A DNA stretch of 62,746 bases from JAUVUV01 sp964548275 (GCA_964548275.1 CAZJQI010000021.1:1-62746), one strand, 5' to 3'; shown: positions 25,487-34,545, numbered from the stretch's first letter. The notes: generated by a model not told the origin, from the sequence alone. Numbers and translations are program-made.

Positions 25487-25615
25487 CCGGTGGCTCACCC
25501 GGAAACAATGAAAATGTTTTGTTTTCTGTAGGGGCGCGCGGCCGTGCGCCCCTACGGGTGGTTTTTACAGAAACCATGGAATAACGCACCTTTGGTCCAT
25601 TATTTTCGGAGCAGA
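25487..25615 (-). repeat. Dispersed hairpin repeat, copy B (inverted relative to A)
   Basis: On the minus strand it begins CTGCTCCGAAAATAATGG at 25615 and carries the same 10-bp GC-rich stem (25529-25538 with 25547-25556) and AT-rich tail as copy A. It fills most of the 241-base gap between the ATPase gene and the first permease. Confidence 0.85.
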
Positions 25616-25694
25616 ATATAAGTGAAGGATGTATAATCTTTCAGGAACCTGTAACAGGTTTTTTCATGCCCTGTGGCTGTAGGATAAATGCGAA

Positions 25695-26411
25695 TCAGGC
25701 CACCGCTTCCTGCATGTACTCCAGGTAGATCCGCTCCAGGTTGTCCTCGAGGAATTCCTCGCGCGTGCGCACCATCACCAGGCGGCCTTCTTTCATAATT
25801 CCGACCCGGTCGGCAATATCCTTGGCCCGGAAAATATCGTGCGTGCACATCAGGATCGCCTTGCCCTGATCCCGCAAGCCGGAGAGGATTTTGATAAACT
25901 CTGCTGCGGCCTTGGGGTCCAGCCCGGCGGTGGGCTCATCCAGAAGGATGTTCTGGGCGTCCTTGATTATTGCAATGGTGATCCCGAGTTTCTGCCGCAT
26001 GCCCTTGGAATAGTTTTTCACCCGCATCTCGAACGAGTTCTCCGGCAGGCTCACATTCCGCATGTACATGTGGTAGTCCTCTTTGGCGAGGTTTTTCTTG
26101 CCTCCGAGCTTGGCGAAAAAATCCAGGTTCTGCCGCGCGGTGAAATTGCCGTAGAGCATTACGTTTTCGCTCACGTAGGAGACATACTTCTTGGCCTCCA
26201 GCGGGTCTTTGGTGACATCGATGCCGTTAATCAGGGGCGTGCCGCTGGTCGGGTCGATAAAGTTCAGAAAAAGATTGATCGCGGTGGTTTTGCCTGCGCC
26301 ATTGGCGCCCAGGAGGCAGAATATTTCGCCCTCGGTGACCTCGAGGTTCAGGTGATCCAGGGCCAGAAGGCCGTCCTCGTAGCGCTTGGTCAGATCGATT
26401 GCCTGTAACAT
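25695..26411 (-). CDS. ABC transporter ATPase, the only one of the permease array
   Basis: A 238-residue nucleotide-binding subunit. Walker A GANGAGKT at 35-42, signature YSKGMRQ at 134-140 (the form usual for ABC-2 exporters), Walker B ILLDEP at 155-160, and the switch His 191 in CTHD are all present. Known: such ATPases drive ABC-2 permease dimers from the cytoplasm. It lies downstream of the TolC and NEW3-like genes and upstream of nine intact permease genes, and no second ATPase occurs within the window. Inference: it is shared by all permeases, perhaps through their common C-terminal YDVR and coupling-helix motifs. The alternative is that other ATPases outside the window also serve them. 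Confidence 0.95.
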   Translation of the reverse strand: MLQAIDLTKRYEDGLLALDHLNLEVTEGEIFCLLGANGAGKTTAINLFLNFIDPTSGTPLINGIDVTKDPLEAKKYVSYVSENVMLYGNFTARQNLDFFAKLGGKKNLAKEDYHMYMRNVSLPENSFEMRVKNYSKGMRQKLGITIAIIKDAQNILLDEPTAGLDPKAAAEFIKILSGLRDQGKAILMCTHDIFRAKDIADRVGIMKEGRLVMVRTREEFLEDNLERIYLEYMQEAVA

Positions 26412-26521
26412 GGAAACACTCCTTTTTGAATAAAACGGCTAAAGGAATTGAATTTGAATTATTATGATATTTTCAAAATCTATTTCGAAATCCGCAAAAT
26501 TCTCCTCTCTCGAAATTACCT

Positions 26522-28009
26522 TTACCTTCTGCTGATCTTGATTCCGAAAACCACGATACCGACTACCAGGCCCACCAGGGAGAAGATCAGGATTGCTGTC
26601 CAGAGGATCTCCGCCCTGGCCCTCACCTGGATGCGCACGGTTTTGTCCTCTGTCTCCACGCTTCGGTTATCCGCCATGGCCTCGGTCTTGATTTTCACCT
26701 CCTGCGCGCCCACTCCCACATCGTCCGGGGGCAGAAAAGCGAGGTGCACGATCTGCTCTTTCTCAGGCTCGAGCGAGCGGATCAGGTCCGGCTCCACGAG
26801 CGAGCGCCAGTGAAGCGGATTGTCCGTGGTGATTTTGATATTATCCAGCCTGCGGGTGCCGTCGTTGCGCACCGTGACATCCATCATCACGCTGTCGCCC
26901 ACGGTGATCTCGTGATAGAGGCTCAGGGCCCGCACCTCGATCCGCCCGACGCCGCGGGGAATGAGCTCGAGCTTTACCCAGCCGCCCTGGACTGCCTCGA
27001 TTTCTTCCTCGGACAATTTCCTGTCACCCGGATCACCGGATTCCTCATACTGCTCCAGGGAGAGCGCCAGGGCGTAGAAAGTTATCGCCTGATCGATCAC
27101 GACCTGTTCATCATCCCGGTCGGGAAGGTAAGTTTTCAGGGCCAGTTTCTTGATATTTACTCCCTGGGTGAATTTAACCTGGGAGAGTCTGGCACTCGTT
27201 TCCGAATCGATGAAATCGTAGCTTATCTGTCGTGGAAGATTTACGACCAGCAGCTTGTAGATATCATCCCGTGCTGAAAAACGCTCCAGAATGAGATCGA
27301 ACGTTGCCGGGGAACCCAGATTGACTTCCTGGGAGAACTGGGTGGAATTGATATCCACGATGCTTGAGGTGGCATCCTTTTCCAGAAATATATTTTTGCT
27401 GTCCTTTTTCCCGCTGTAATTCAGGCTGACCTGGAGGCTTTCCGCATCGCGAAGCAGGCCGAAATCCACGGTCGAGGCCTTTCCCAGCTCCAGGCTCGGA
27501 ATTCTTATTTCATAAGGAGTGCCGATAATCGTCTCATTCTCCAGGTTTACCAGCGAAACGAAAATGTTGTAGATTTTGCCTGAGCGCATTTCAGGGCTAA
27601 AAACATCGAAATGCTCTCTGAACTGGTTGAGATATTCCTGGTTGCCTTCCATCGTGCTGCGCAGGGTCAGTTTTACCCGCCTCTCACCCTTGCGCGTTTG
27701 ATATTTCACCCCTTTTTCCACAATGATATAGGATTGTTGAGCCATTACCTTGAGAATCAGTTTCTGATAATCCACCTCGGTGCTCATCAATTCATTCTTC
27801 GATTTGTTGTATTCATCCTCGGAGATAGCCTTGTTCTCGAAAAGTTCCTTGTCGTTATCCAACTTCTGCCTGGCGATCTCATAGGCGGCCCTGGCCTTTT
27901 TCAGGTCCAGAAGCAGGGAGGCCTGGTCATCCTGCGCGATTGCGGTTGCCGGGGCAAAATACAGTGAAATGAGGAGTGCGATTGTGAAATTTTTCAATAG
28001 ATTGATCAT
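26522..28009 (-). CDS. NEW3-like exported protein with adaptor-like helical hairpin and C-terminal anchor
   Basis: A 495-residue protein with a signal peptide (about 1-25) and a C-terminal membrane segment (about 470-490) ending in basic residues. Residues about 30-90 form a helical hairpin around FENKAISEDEYNKSKNEL, which closely resembles the hairpin turn of membrane-fusion (HlyD/MacA-type) adaptors. The middle part is beta-rich and unrecognised. Residues about 355-455 look like a NEW3/COG1470-type Ig-like domain (GDSVMMDVTVRNDGTRRLDNIKI). Known: adaptors link inner-membrane transporters to TolC. It sits three bases after the TolC gene and before the ATPase gene. Inference: this is the periplasmic bridge of the exporter, anchored at its C-terminus rather than the usual N-terminus. 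Confidence 0.75.
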   Translation of the reverse strand: MINLLKNFTIALLISLYFAPATAIAQDDQASLLLDLKKARAAYEIARQKLDNDKELFENKAISEDEYNKSKNELMSTEVDYQKLILKVMAQQSYIIVEKGVKYQTRKGERRVKLTLRSTMEGNQEYLNQFREHFDVFSPEMRSGKIYNIFVSLVNLENETIIGTPYEIRIPSLELGKASTVDFGLLRDAESLQVSLNYSGKKDSKNIFLEKDATSSIVDINSTQFSQEVNLGSPATFDLILERFSARDDIYKLLVVNLPRQISYDFIDSETSARLSQVKFTQGVNIKKLALKTYLPDRDDEQVVIDQAITFYALALSLEQYEESGDPGDRKLSEEEIEAVQGGWVKLELIPRGVGRIEVRALSLYHEITVGDSVMMDVTVRNDGTRRLDNIKITTDNPLHWRSLVEPDLIRSLEPEKEQIVHLAFLPPDDVGVGAQEVKIKTEAMADNRSVETEDKTVRIQVRARAEILWTAILIFSLVGLVVGIVVFGIKISRR

Positions 28010-28012
28010 CGA

Positions 28013-29548
28013 TTACTCCTTGGCCTGGAAGTATTCTTCTTCCACCTGATAACTTCTGTTATTTTTGAAATCCCAGAGTGTTTTTCTTTTCAGATCGGCG
28101 AGAGCCAGTTGATAGGTGATATATGCGTTAAGGTAGTCCAGTTGAGCGGCAGCCAGCCTTTCCTGTTCGGTACCAAGCTCCGGGCTGGTGATGTTGCCGT
28201 TTTCAAAGCGCATGCGGCTTATTTCATAGCTTTTTTGAGCAAGCTGCTGATTCTTTTCGTGTATTATCAACCGGTTCATCGTCTCTTCCACGCTCCGCAC
28301 GATATCCCTGACTTCACGAATGACAGTGGTTTTAACATCATCCAGGCTGAGCTGGGCCTCTCTCAGGCTTGCCATTTCCCTCCGGACCCTTTCCCTGCCG
28401 CGGCCCCAATCGAAAATCGGGTAGGAAAATGTGAGAGTTATCCCCCTGTTCGGGGGGCGGTCGACAAAATTGTTGAACGATGATCTGAACAGATCTGTTG
28501 TGGAGCCGTGCTCTATGCTACTGACTCCGGTAACATCGTAATAGGCTGTAATCTTCCCGCTTATTTCACGAATCCTCTTGGCGCGGTCCAGGCCTATCTT
28601 CTGAAGTTTTATGTCCAGTTCGGTTTCGTACACCTCCAACCGGTGCCTGAGCGCCTTTTCGATCGCCTCGCCTTCATCAATACCGAAAGTACCGTATCTC
28701 AAATCGGTTATTATCTGTATCTCATCGTAAAGGTCAAGACCGATCAGCTGTTTCAAAGCGTCCTTGGCTCGCTCAAGCTTACCCTCGCTCTCGCTTAGCG
28801 CGGCCCTGTTCTGGGCGGCGGCTACCTCGGCGATCAGCACATCTCCCTCCGGGATTCGGCCAGCCTCCCCTTTCAGTTTCGCTATCCGGTAGGCCTCCTC
28901 GGAGTTTTTCAGCTTCTCCCCGGCGATCTCCACCTCCCGTGTGGCGCGATAAAGGGCATAAAAACTTTCCGTGACCTGGTATATGATATCGAGCTGGCGC
29001 CGGCTGAACTCGTTGGATACCTTTTCGTACTGCAAACTGGCCTCTTCCAGGCTTTCCTTGAGCTTATTCTTTGTCAGGATGGGCTGCTCGAAACTCAGGC
29101 TGAAACTGCTCTGAGCTTTCCTGGATCTCAAGGTCTCGTAGTTCTGGAGCGCCAGAACTGTTTTCAGGTTGTCGCGGTACATCATCGAGTTGAGCGCGAG
29201 GTTTCCTCCTGTAGGCAGGGTGTAGGTGAATTTGAGGTTCCCGCTGTATTGCATCGATCCGATAGAATTGTAGACCGGCAGACCATCCACCCGCTGAATG
29301 GGACTGACATTTTCGGTCCAGGAAGGTGCGTAGAGGCTGAAATCAAGTCTCGGCTTGAACATGGCTTCCCAGTATCGGAAAGAGTGCTGCATAGCCAGTT
29401 TCTTTTCCTGATAGGATTTGACCGTGTAGCTTTTATTCAATGCGATATTGATAGCTTGTTCCAGCGTAAGAACCAGCCTCTCCTGCGCTTTTAAAGGGTA
29501 AGCTGAAACCTGGAGTACGAGAATGGTCAAGCTAATCAGTCTTTTCAT
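28013..29548 (-). CDS. TolC-family outer-membrane channel, first gene of the exporter unit
   Basis: A 511-residue protein with a signal peptide (MKRLISLTILVLQVSAYPLKAQE) and the double OEP repeat of TolC-like channels: an N-terminal LTLEQAINIALNKSY motif, long helices (about 160-270 and 380-480) and short beta segments (NRGITLTFSYPIFDWGRGRERV). Known: TolC trimers form the exit duct for tripartite exporters. It is the promoter-proximal gene of the minus-strand unit, three bases before the NEW3-like gene. A sigma54-like promoter lies 115 bases upstream. A second, diverged TolC homologue occurs at 51920-53446. Confidence 0.92.
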   Translation of the reverse strand: MKRLISLTILVLQVSAYPLKAQERLVLTLEQAINIALNKSYTVKSYQEKKLAMQHSFRYWEAMFKPRLDFSLYAPSWTENVSPIQRVDGLPVYNSIGSMQYSGNLKFTYTLPTGGNLALNSMMYRDNLKTVLALQNYETLRSRKAQSSFSLSFEQPILTKNKLKESLEEASLQYEKVSNEFSRRQLDIIYQVTESFYALYRATREVEIAGEKLKNSEEAYRIAKLKGEAGRIPEGDVLIAEVAAAQNRAALSESEGKLERAKDALKQLIGLDLYDEIQIITDLRYGTFGIDEGEAIEKALRHRLEVYETELDIKLQKIGLDRAKRIREISGKITAYYDVTGVSSIEHGSTTDLFRSSFNNFVDRPPNRGITLTFSYPIFDWGRGRERVRREMASLREAQLSLDDVKTTVIREVRDIVRSVEETMNRLIIHEKNQQLAQKSYEISRMRFENGNITSPELGTEQERLAAAQLDYLNAYITYQLALADLKRKTLWDFKNNRSYQVEEEYFQAKE

Positions 29549-29663
29549 TTTTCCGGTATCCCCTAGTAAGGTGTTGTACTGGCGACCAGTGGTGCTGATA
29601 AGATGATTATTTCAATTAAGGAATGAAAGATTCTTGTAAAAACCTGATCAAGATTTCGACAGG

Positions 29664-29678
29664 GCAAAGGGCGTGCCT
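29664..29678 (-). promoter_or_regulatory. Sigma54-type -24/-12 promoter for the TolC-permease unit
   Basis: The minus strand reads AGGCACG, four bases, then TTGC, against the consensus TGGCACG-N4-TTGC: one mismatch and exact spacing. Transcription would start near 29652, about 105 bases before the TolC start codon. Confidence 0.65.
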
Positions 29679-30020
29679 GCGGGAAGGAATAAATCAATTG
29701 AATGCCTAACTTAATTTCATTCAGTCAGTTAGACAAAATATTATGTGCAATGGCAATTCCCTTTCCTTATCTTAATGGGTAATCAGTTACTCAACTGCTG
29801 TTACCTTGCTTACACACTTTAAGCCTGCATGGGAAAGGCGTTTTTATAAAGATAAATCCCATGAAATCATCGGCTTTACTTGCTCAGAGGCGCTTTTTTA
29901 ACTCTGGCCCCCCTTATTTATAACGTGATCCGGATTTATATCCCGCAAAATATTCGAGCCAACCTCTAACTGGCTTAATTTTTAAAAGATACGGAATATT
30001 CAGACTTGAATAAGAAAAGC

Positions 30021-30035
30021 TGGCACAGCTGTTGC
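30021..30035 (+). promoter_or_regulatory. Sigma54-type -24/-12 promoter for the plus-strand permease pair
   Basis: TGGCAC at 30021-30026 and TTGC at 30032-30035 have the exact spacing of sigma54 promoters; only the last base of the -24 box (A for G) departs from consensus. Transcription would start near 30047, 120 bases before the first permease. An NtrC-type activator is encoded downstream. Confidence 0.75.
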
Positions 30036-30167
30036 CTAACTTATATTCCGGTTAATCAAAGACACTTTTTAGCTCCAGATAGTTTCATTTTCTTAAGCGG
30101 AGGCTTTAGCTGAACTAATTGTCTGTTCTTTGTGAAATTCTCTCCTAATTCAGTTAAGGACGTTTTT

Positions 30168-31673
30168 ATGACCTGGAGAATTGCAAGAAAGGAGCTGTTA
30201 GGGAATCTGATAACTTTACGCTTTTCAATGTGTACGGCATTGTTTCTGGCTCTGGTGGTGTTGTTCACCTCCGTGCTGATCAGCGATTACCGGCAGAAGC
30301 TGGATCACTATAACGAGCGGGTTGCAAGGAACAGCGAGCGTTTAAGAAACCAGATGACCTATAAGAATCTCAAGCCTGATATTTATAAACCACCGGAGGT
30401 ACTCTCGGTTTTCAGTAAAGGCTTGGAGGATAATATATCCAAGGAAGTGCAAATAATAATTAACGCAGTGCCGGTTCCCAAAGGCGCATATACAGCCAAA
30501 AATCCGCTTCTTTCCGTATTCCCCGTGCTGGATATCGTGTTGATATTCAAGCTCGTGATCAGTATCCTCATATTTCTTTTTATTTATGATACGATCTCTG
30601 GCGAAAAAGAAGACAGAACCCTGGCCCTGATGCTCGCCAACTGCATTCCAAGACATCAGATTCTATTCGGCAAATTTATCGGCGCTCTGATCACTATATC
30701 CATCCCGATAACAATTGGATTTCTGACAACCGGTTTGATCTTGCTTCTCTCTCCGGTTGTTGATCTGACATCTTCAGAGTGGTTTCTTATAGTTCTGATG
30801 TATTTTGTTTCAGTTATCATGGTTGGCGTGCTTTGCTCAATTGGATTGTTCTTTTCCGCAATCACCAGGCAGGCCTCGCAGACCATGATATTTCTTTTTT
30901 CCGTCTGGGTCTTATTAGCGTTTATTATTCCTAATTCGAGTATGTACTTAGCATCCTGGTTAAAACCTATTGAACCACAGAGGACAATCGATCTTCAGGC
31001 CAGCGAGGTTCAGGGTGAATTCAGAAATAGAACGAGGGAACTGATGGCCAATAATCCCCCCAGCGGCTATCATATTCAAAGTGACACTACGGAACCGGGG
31101 GGTTATTATCATAAATTCGCCTCGAAAAGCCTGATCCGTGACCGGCAGAAACTATACTCTGTGGCAATTCCTATTGCGATTGAATATGCTGACAAAGAAC
31201 TACAAGTAAGGAAAAGTTACCTGGAAAGCATGAAGCGGCAGGAAAATCTGGCAGCTAAAATTTCTCTGTTGTCGCCACTGTCAGTCTACGAAATGCTGAT
31301 CTCCAGGCTATCGGGAACAAATGCAGTAAATTTCGAGAGGTTCTACGAACAGGCCGGCGATTACCGGAGACAAATAATAGAATATCTTTACAGCAAGAAG
31401 GCTTTCTCCTCGATCAGGTACTTCGCCACTGTGAAAGAAGAGCACCTTTTTGATGTAAAAAACGTGGAAGAATATTCAGCGCTGCGAGAAAAATATGCAA
31501 ATAATAATCCCGAGCCTCTTAACCTTAAAGATCTTCCACGGTTCACTTACCGACCTGGAATCATTACTGATACTGTAAAAGGAATTTTACCCAATTTGGG
31601 GCTTCTCTTCCTTACCGGCGCTCTGTTCTTTGTCTGTGCCTTTGTCGCTTTTCTTAAATACGATGTCAGATAA
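30168..31673 (+). CDS. ABC-2 permease, type 3, divergent pair
   Basis: About 501 residues from ATG 30168, which has AAGGA nine bases upstream; the open frame to 30132 lacks a ribosome site. Start MTWRIARKELLGNLITLRF, outer-loop motif PPEVLSVFSKGLEDN, coupling motif SGEKEDRTLALMLAN, block LSPLSVYEMLISRLSGTN, then FSSIRYFATV, similar to FSSYEYFTRQ in 19387-21000. C-terminus FLKYDVR. These features place it with type 3. It is less GC-rich than the array copies, so the pair is an old relative rather than a recent copy. The sigma54-like promoter lies just upstream and its type 4 partner follows 12 bases later. Confidence 0.9.
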   Translation: MTWRIARKELLGNLITLRFSMCTALFLALVVLFTSVLISDYRQKLDHYNERVARNSERLRNQMTYKNLKPDIYKPPEVLSVFSKGLEDNISKEVQIIINAVPVPKGAYTAKNPLLSVFPVLDIVLIFKLVISILIFLFIYDTISGEKEDRTLALMLANCIPRHQILFGKFIGALITISIPITIGFLTTGLILLLSPVVDLTSSEWFLIVLMYFVSVIMVGVLCSIGLFFSAITRQASQTMIFLFSVWVLLAFIIPNSSMYLASWLKPIEPQRTIDLQASEVQGEFRNRTRELMANNPPSGYHIQSDTTEPGGYYHKFASKSLIRDRQKLYSVAIPIAIEYADKELQVRKSYLESMKRQENLAAKISLLSPLSVYEMLISRLSGTNAVNFERFYEQAGDYRRQIIEYLYSKKAFSSIRYFATVKEEHLFDVKNVEEYSALREKYANNNPEPLNLKDLPRFTYRPGIITDTVKGILPNLGLLFLTGALFFVCAFVAFLKYDVR

Positions 31674-31685
31674 AAGGAAACGGTC

Positions 31686-33092
31686 ATGCTGGGTACCATT
31701 ATCAAAAAAGAGCTGCTCACTAACATAACAAGTCTGAGGTTTTTTCTCGCCCTGTGTATCTCGATCGCCGTATTTATCACCGACGGGATTGTTTTTGTAA
31801 ATAAATATAATTTTGAACTTAAAGAGTATGAGGAAACAACCAACAAGAACCTTTCCAGTCTGAATGAAGTGTCAAAGAACATGAGCCGGGTGGCAAGCAA
31901 TGTTCAGACAATCCACAGAAAGCCGAAATTAACCGGTCTTTTCTGCACTGGATTCGAAAAATCACTGCCGAATACTTTCAAGCTGGATGTCTTTAAAGTA
32001 GAAATCCCCGAAGTTGTAAGCGATACAAACTTTTTCCATTCACTGTTCTCGGATCTCGACTGGATGTTTTTAATTGCCTTCATTTTGAGCTTTTTTGCAA
32101 TCCTTCTCACATTCGACTCCTTATCAGGAGAAAGAGAGAAAGGTACGCTTCCTCTTGCATTGTCGAATTCCGTCCCGAGAGACACGGTGCTGTTAGGGAA
32201 ATACCTGGGGGCGATTCTCACACTCGGGATTCCGCTTGCTTTCGGATTGCTGTTAAACCTGATTATTGTCAATCTTTCAGGTTTGCAGTTCGATAGCGAT
32301 CAGTGGCTGAAAATAGCAGTGTTTATCGGAATCTCGATCTTATTCCTTTCTATATTTCTGCTTCTGGGAATGCTGGTCTCAAGCAGAAGTTCAAAATCTT
32401 CGACAAGTATCGTGATACTATTGTTTATCTGGGTTGCCACGGTAATTATCATCCCGGCTACTGGTAAAATATTTGCGGAGAAATACGTTTCCGTTCCTAC
32501 CCGGATAGAAGTGGATCGAATGATCAATGAAGCGCAGAGAGAAATCGTGGACAACAGTGAAAGATACGGAAAGAAGGCGGGAAGCTGGGGGAGTGACCTG
32601 AATGCAGACTGGATCAATCCCCCGGCAAGAGCAAGGCTATACAACGCAATGGCTGATGCGAATAACCGGATCAACGCGGATTACGTAAACAGGATGATCG
32701 AGCAGGTCAATTTCGGCCGGAGGATCATCAAGATTTCACCAGCTATAATTTATCAGTGTGTTTCCGAGACTCTATTCAGCACCGGCGTGCCGAGATTCCA
32801 AAGCCTGTTTTACCAGGCGGCAAGATACAAGGACGTGCTCAAAGATTTTTTAATCGAGGCTGATAAAAAAGATCCGGACAGCTGGCATCTGCTGGCCTGG
32901 AGACACGGGGTTCTTTTTTCCCAGAAACCTGTTGACTACGATGCTGTTCCAAAGTTTGAAGAGTCAGAAGTATCATTAGGTAATGCTCTGAAGATCGCGG
33001 CCTGGGATTTTTCAGCTCTTGTTTTACTAAATTTACTCCTTTTCATGGCAGTCTACGTTTCGTTCCTGAGATGTGACGTAAGGCAGCGTTGA
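31686..33092 (+). CDS. ABC-2 permease, type 4, divergent pair
   Basis: A 468-residue permease (start MLGTIIKKELLTNITSLRF) with LDWMFLIAFILSF before the coupling motif SGEREKGTLPLALSN. The second outer domain has ISPAIIYQCVSETLFSTG and KKDPDSWHLLAW, matching the ANDPESPHQL stretch of the type 4 permease 18001-19383. Its end is FLRCDVRQR, the only departure from the YDVR terminus in the set: Tyr is replaced by Cys and two residues are added. GAAACGG precedes the ATG. The order type 3 then type 4 is the same as in the minus-strand array, supporting a functional heterodimer. Confidence 0.9.
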   Translation: MLGTIIKKELLTNITSLRFFLALCISIAVFITDGIVFVNKYNFELKEYEETTNKNLSSLNEVSKNMSRVASNVQTIHRKPKLTGLFCTGFEKSLPNTFKLDVFKVEIPEVVSDTNFFHSLFSDLDWMFLIAFILSFFAILLTFDSLSGEREKGTLPLALSNSVPRDTVLLGKYLGAILTLGIPLAFGLLLNLIIVNLSGLQFDSDQWLKIAVFIGISILFLSIFLLLGMLVSSRSSKSSTSIVILLFIWVATVIIIPATGKIFAEKYVSVPTRIEVDRMINEAQREIVDNSERYGKKAGSWGSDLNADWINPPARARLYNAMADANNRINADYVNRMIEQVNFGRRIIKISPAIIYQCVSETLFSTGVPRFQSLFYQAARYKDVLKDFLIEADKKDPDSWHLLAWRHGVLFSQKPVDYDAVPKFEESEVSLGNALKIAAWDFSALVLLNLLLFMAVYVSFLRCDVRQR

Positions 33093-33246
33093 GCTGAATA
33101 ACTCATTTATTAAGGACAGGCTATCTGCTAAATTTGCATTTCTCCTTGTAAATCTCTCGAGGTCAGCTATAATTTGAATGTAATCCGTCTATTTTCTCCA
33201 AGCGTCGTTCTCGGGCATACTGGCTGAACTGCCTATCAACCGCACT

Positions 33247-34545
33247 ATGACACCATTGAATAAAATATTCCAGAACCTCTGGCCAAAGACCGGTCTTAAA
33301 AAACCTGATCAATTCAAACGAGCCCTGAGTGAGTTCAGCCGCTCGCTCACTCTGATCGTGGATCTGGAGCAGCTCAAAGACAACGTGATTTCCTTTATCC
33401 GGGAGATCGTCCAGGTGGACTCATTGTTCCTCTACCTGCTGAATATCGATCTCAACCGGTTCCAGCTGGAGGAAGCAAGAGGTTTCGAGCCTGTCAGCCA
33501 TGACCAGCTCTATTTCCTGCCTGAAGAGCCGTTGATTCGCTGGTTTACTGTCAATGAATCACATTTAGTAATATCCGGGCATCCGGACATATTTTCATTT
33601 TTTTCAGAGCGCGATCAGAAGATACTCCAGGATACAGGTGTGGATTCTATCTTTCCTTTGATGTCGATGAACCGGCTTATCGGCCTGGTCTGTATGGGAG
33701 AGAAATCCAAAAAAGGGAGTTTGAGGCGTGATGAAACCGAACTTCTCAACATGCTGCTGGGGCATGCCGCCCTGGCTTTTGACAATGCTTATCTTTTTCA
33801 GCAGCAGAAAGCGCGCTTGAAAAAGATGTACCGCGCCGACAGACTGGCCACTCTGGGCCAGCTTGCCGCCGGTGCAGCGCATGAGATACGCAACCCGCTG
33901 ACATCCATCCGCAGCACGATTCAATATCTGCGTAAAAGCTTAATAAATAGTGAGGAAGGCGAACTGGTAGGCGGTTTGATCGATGAAGTGGACCGGATCA
34001 ATGAAATAATCGAGGGCTTGCTGTCTTTCTCCAAGCCGGCCAAGCCTGAAATAAAAACAATAGACCTGGAACTGTTGCTCAAACAGACTTTGACCCTGGT
34101 GGAAACCATTGCAAAAAAACGGAAGGTCGATATCTCATTTGACTATCATTCCGAGCAAAGTTCCCTGAAAGCCGACCCTTCCCTACTGAAACAGGTGTTC
34201 CTGAATATAATCATGAATTCCCTGGAAGCGATTGGAGAAAACGGCAGTATCCAGGCCCGTGTGGATTTTATCCAGAAAGGCGGCCGGTTTCCACCGCAGT
34301 CCAACTCTTATTACTTCATAAGTTTCAAAGATTCCGGCCCTGGAATTCCCCGGGCAAATATGGATCATATCTTCGATCCGTTTATTACCACAAAAAAGGA
34401 AGGCACCGGCCTGGGGCTATCCATCTCTTACAGGATACTTCAACAGCATGATGGGGATATCGAGATCGAAAGCACCACTGAAGATCAGGATCCTGAAAAT
34501 CACGGAACAAAAGTAAAAATTACTTTGCCGGCACTGAAAAAATAA
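33247..34545 (+). CDS. Soluble GAF-domain histidine kinase, NtrB/ZraS type
   Basis: A 432-residue kinase without membrane segments. Residues about 25-190 form a GAF-like sensor, then a HisKA domain with the phosphorylated His 212 (AGAAHEIRNPLTSIRS) and a HATPase domain with DPFITTKKEGTGLGLSI. Known: kinases of this type phosphorylate NtrC-family activators. The response regulator follows after 30 bases and the permease pair lies 154 bases upstream, so it probably controls the sigma54 promoters of the exporter system. A cytoplasmic GAF sensor suggests an internal signal rather than an envelope one. The start is an ATG without a strong ribosome site. Confidence 0.92.
   Translation: MTPLNKIFQNLWPKTGLKKPDQFKRALSEFSRSLTLIVDLEQLKDNVISFIREIVQVDSLFLYLLNIDLNRFQLEEARGFEPVSHDQLYFLPEEPLIRWFTVNESHLVISGHPDIFSFFSERDQKILQDTGVDSIFPLMSMNRLIGLVCMGEKSKKGSLRRDETELLNMLLGHAALAFDNAYLFQQQKARLKKMYRADRLATLGQLAAGAAHEIRNPLTSIRSTIQYLRKSLINSEEGELVGGLIDEVDRINEIIEGLLSFSKPAKPEIKTIDLELLLKQTLTLVETIAKKRKVDISFDYHSEQSSLKADPSLLKQVFLNIIMNSLEAIGENGSIQARVDFIQKGGRFPPQSNSYYFISFKDSGPGIPRANMDHIFDPFITTKKEGTGLGLSISYRILQQHDGDIEIESTTEDQDPENHGTKVKITLPALKK

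Larger units (their letters stand above)
29549..30167. promoter_or_regulatory. Divergent control region between the two halves of the exporter system
   Basis: About 620 bases without a gene, between the TolC gene (minus) and the permease pair (plus). It holds one sigma54-like promoter facing each way (29664-29678 and 30021-30035), about 340 bases apart. The sequence between is AT-rich and would suit distant activator sites. The word TGCCTAACTTA occurs at about 29704 and again at 30034. No single strong palindrome could be picked as the activator site; GGTAA and TTACC arms at about 29788-29816 are a weak candidate. Confidence 0.6.

Noticed and set aside
25646..25660. AACCTG/CAGGTT hairpin followed by T run
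   Set aside because: The T run is on the plus strand, but the surrounding genes are transcribed on the minus strand, so it cannot terminate the permease unit.
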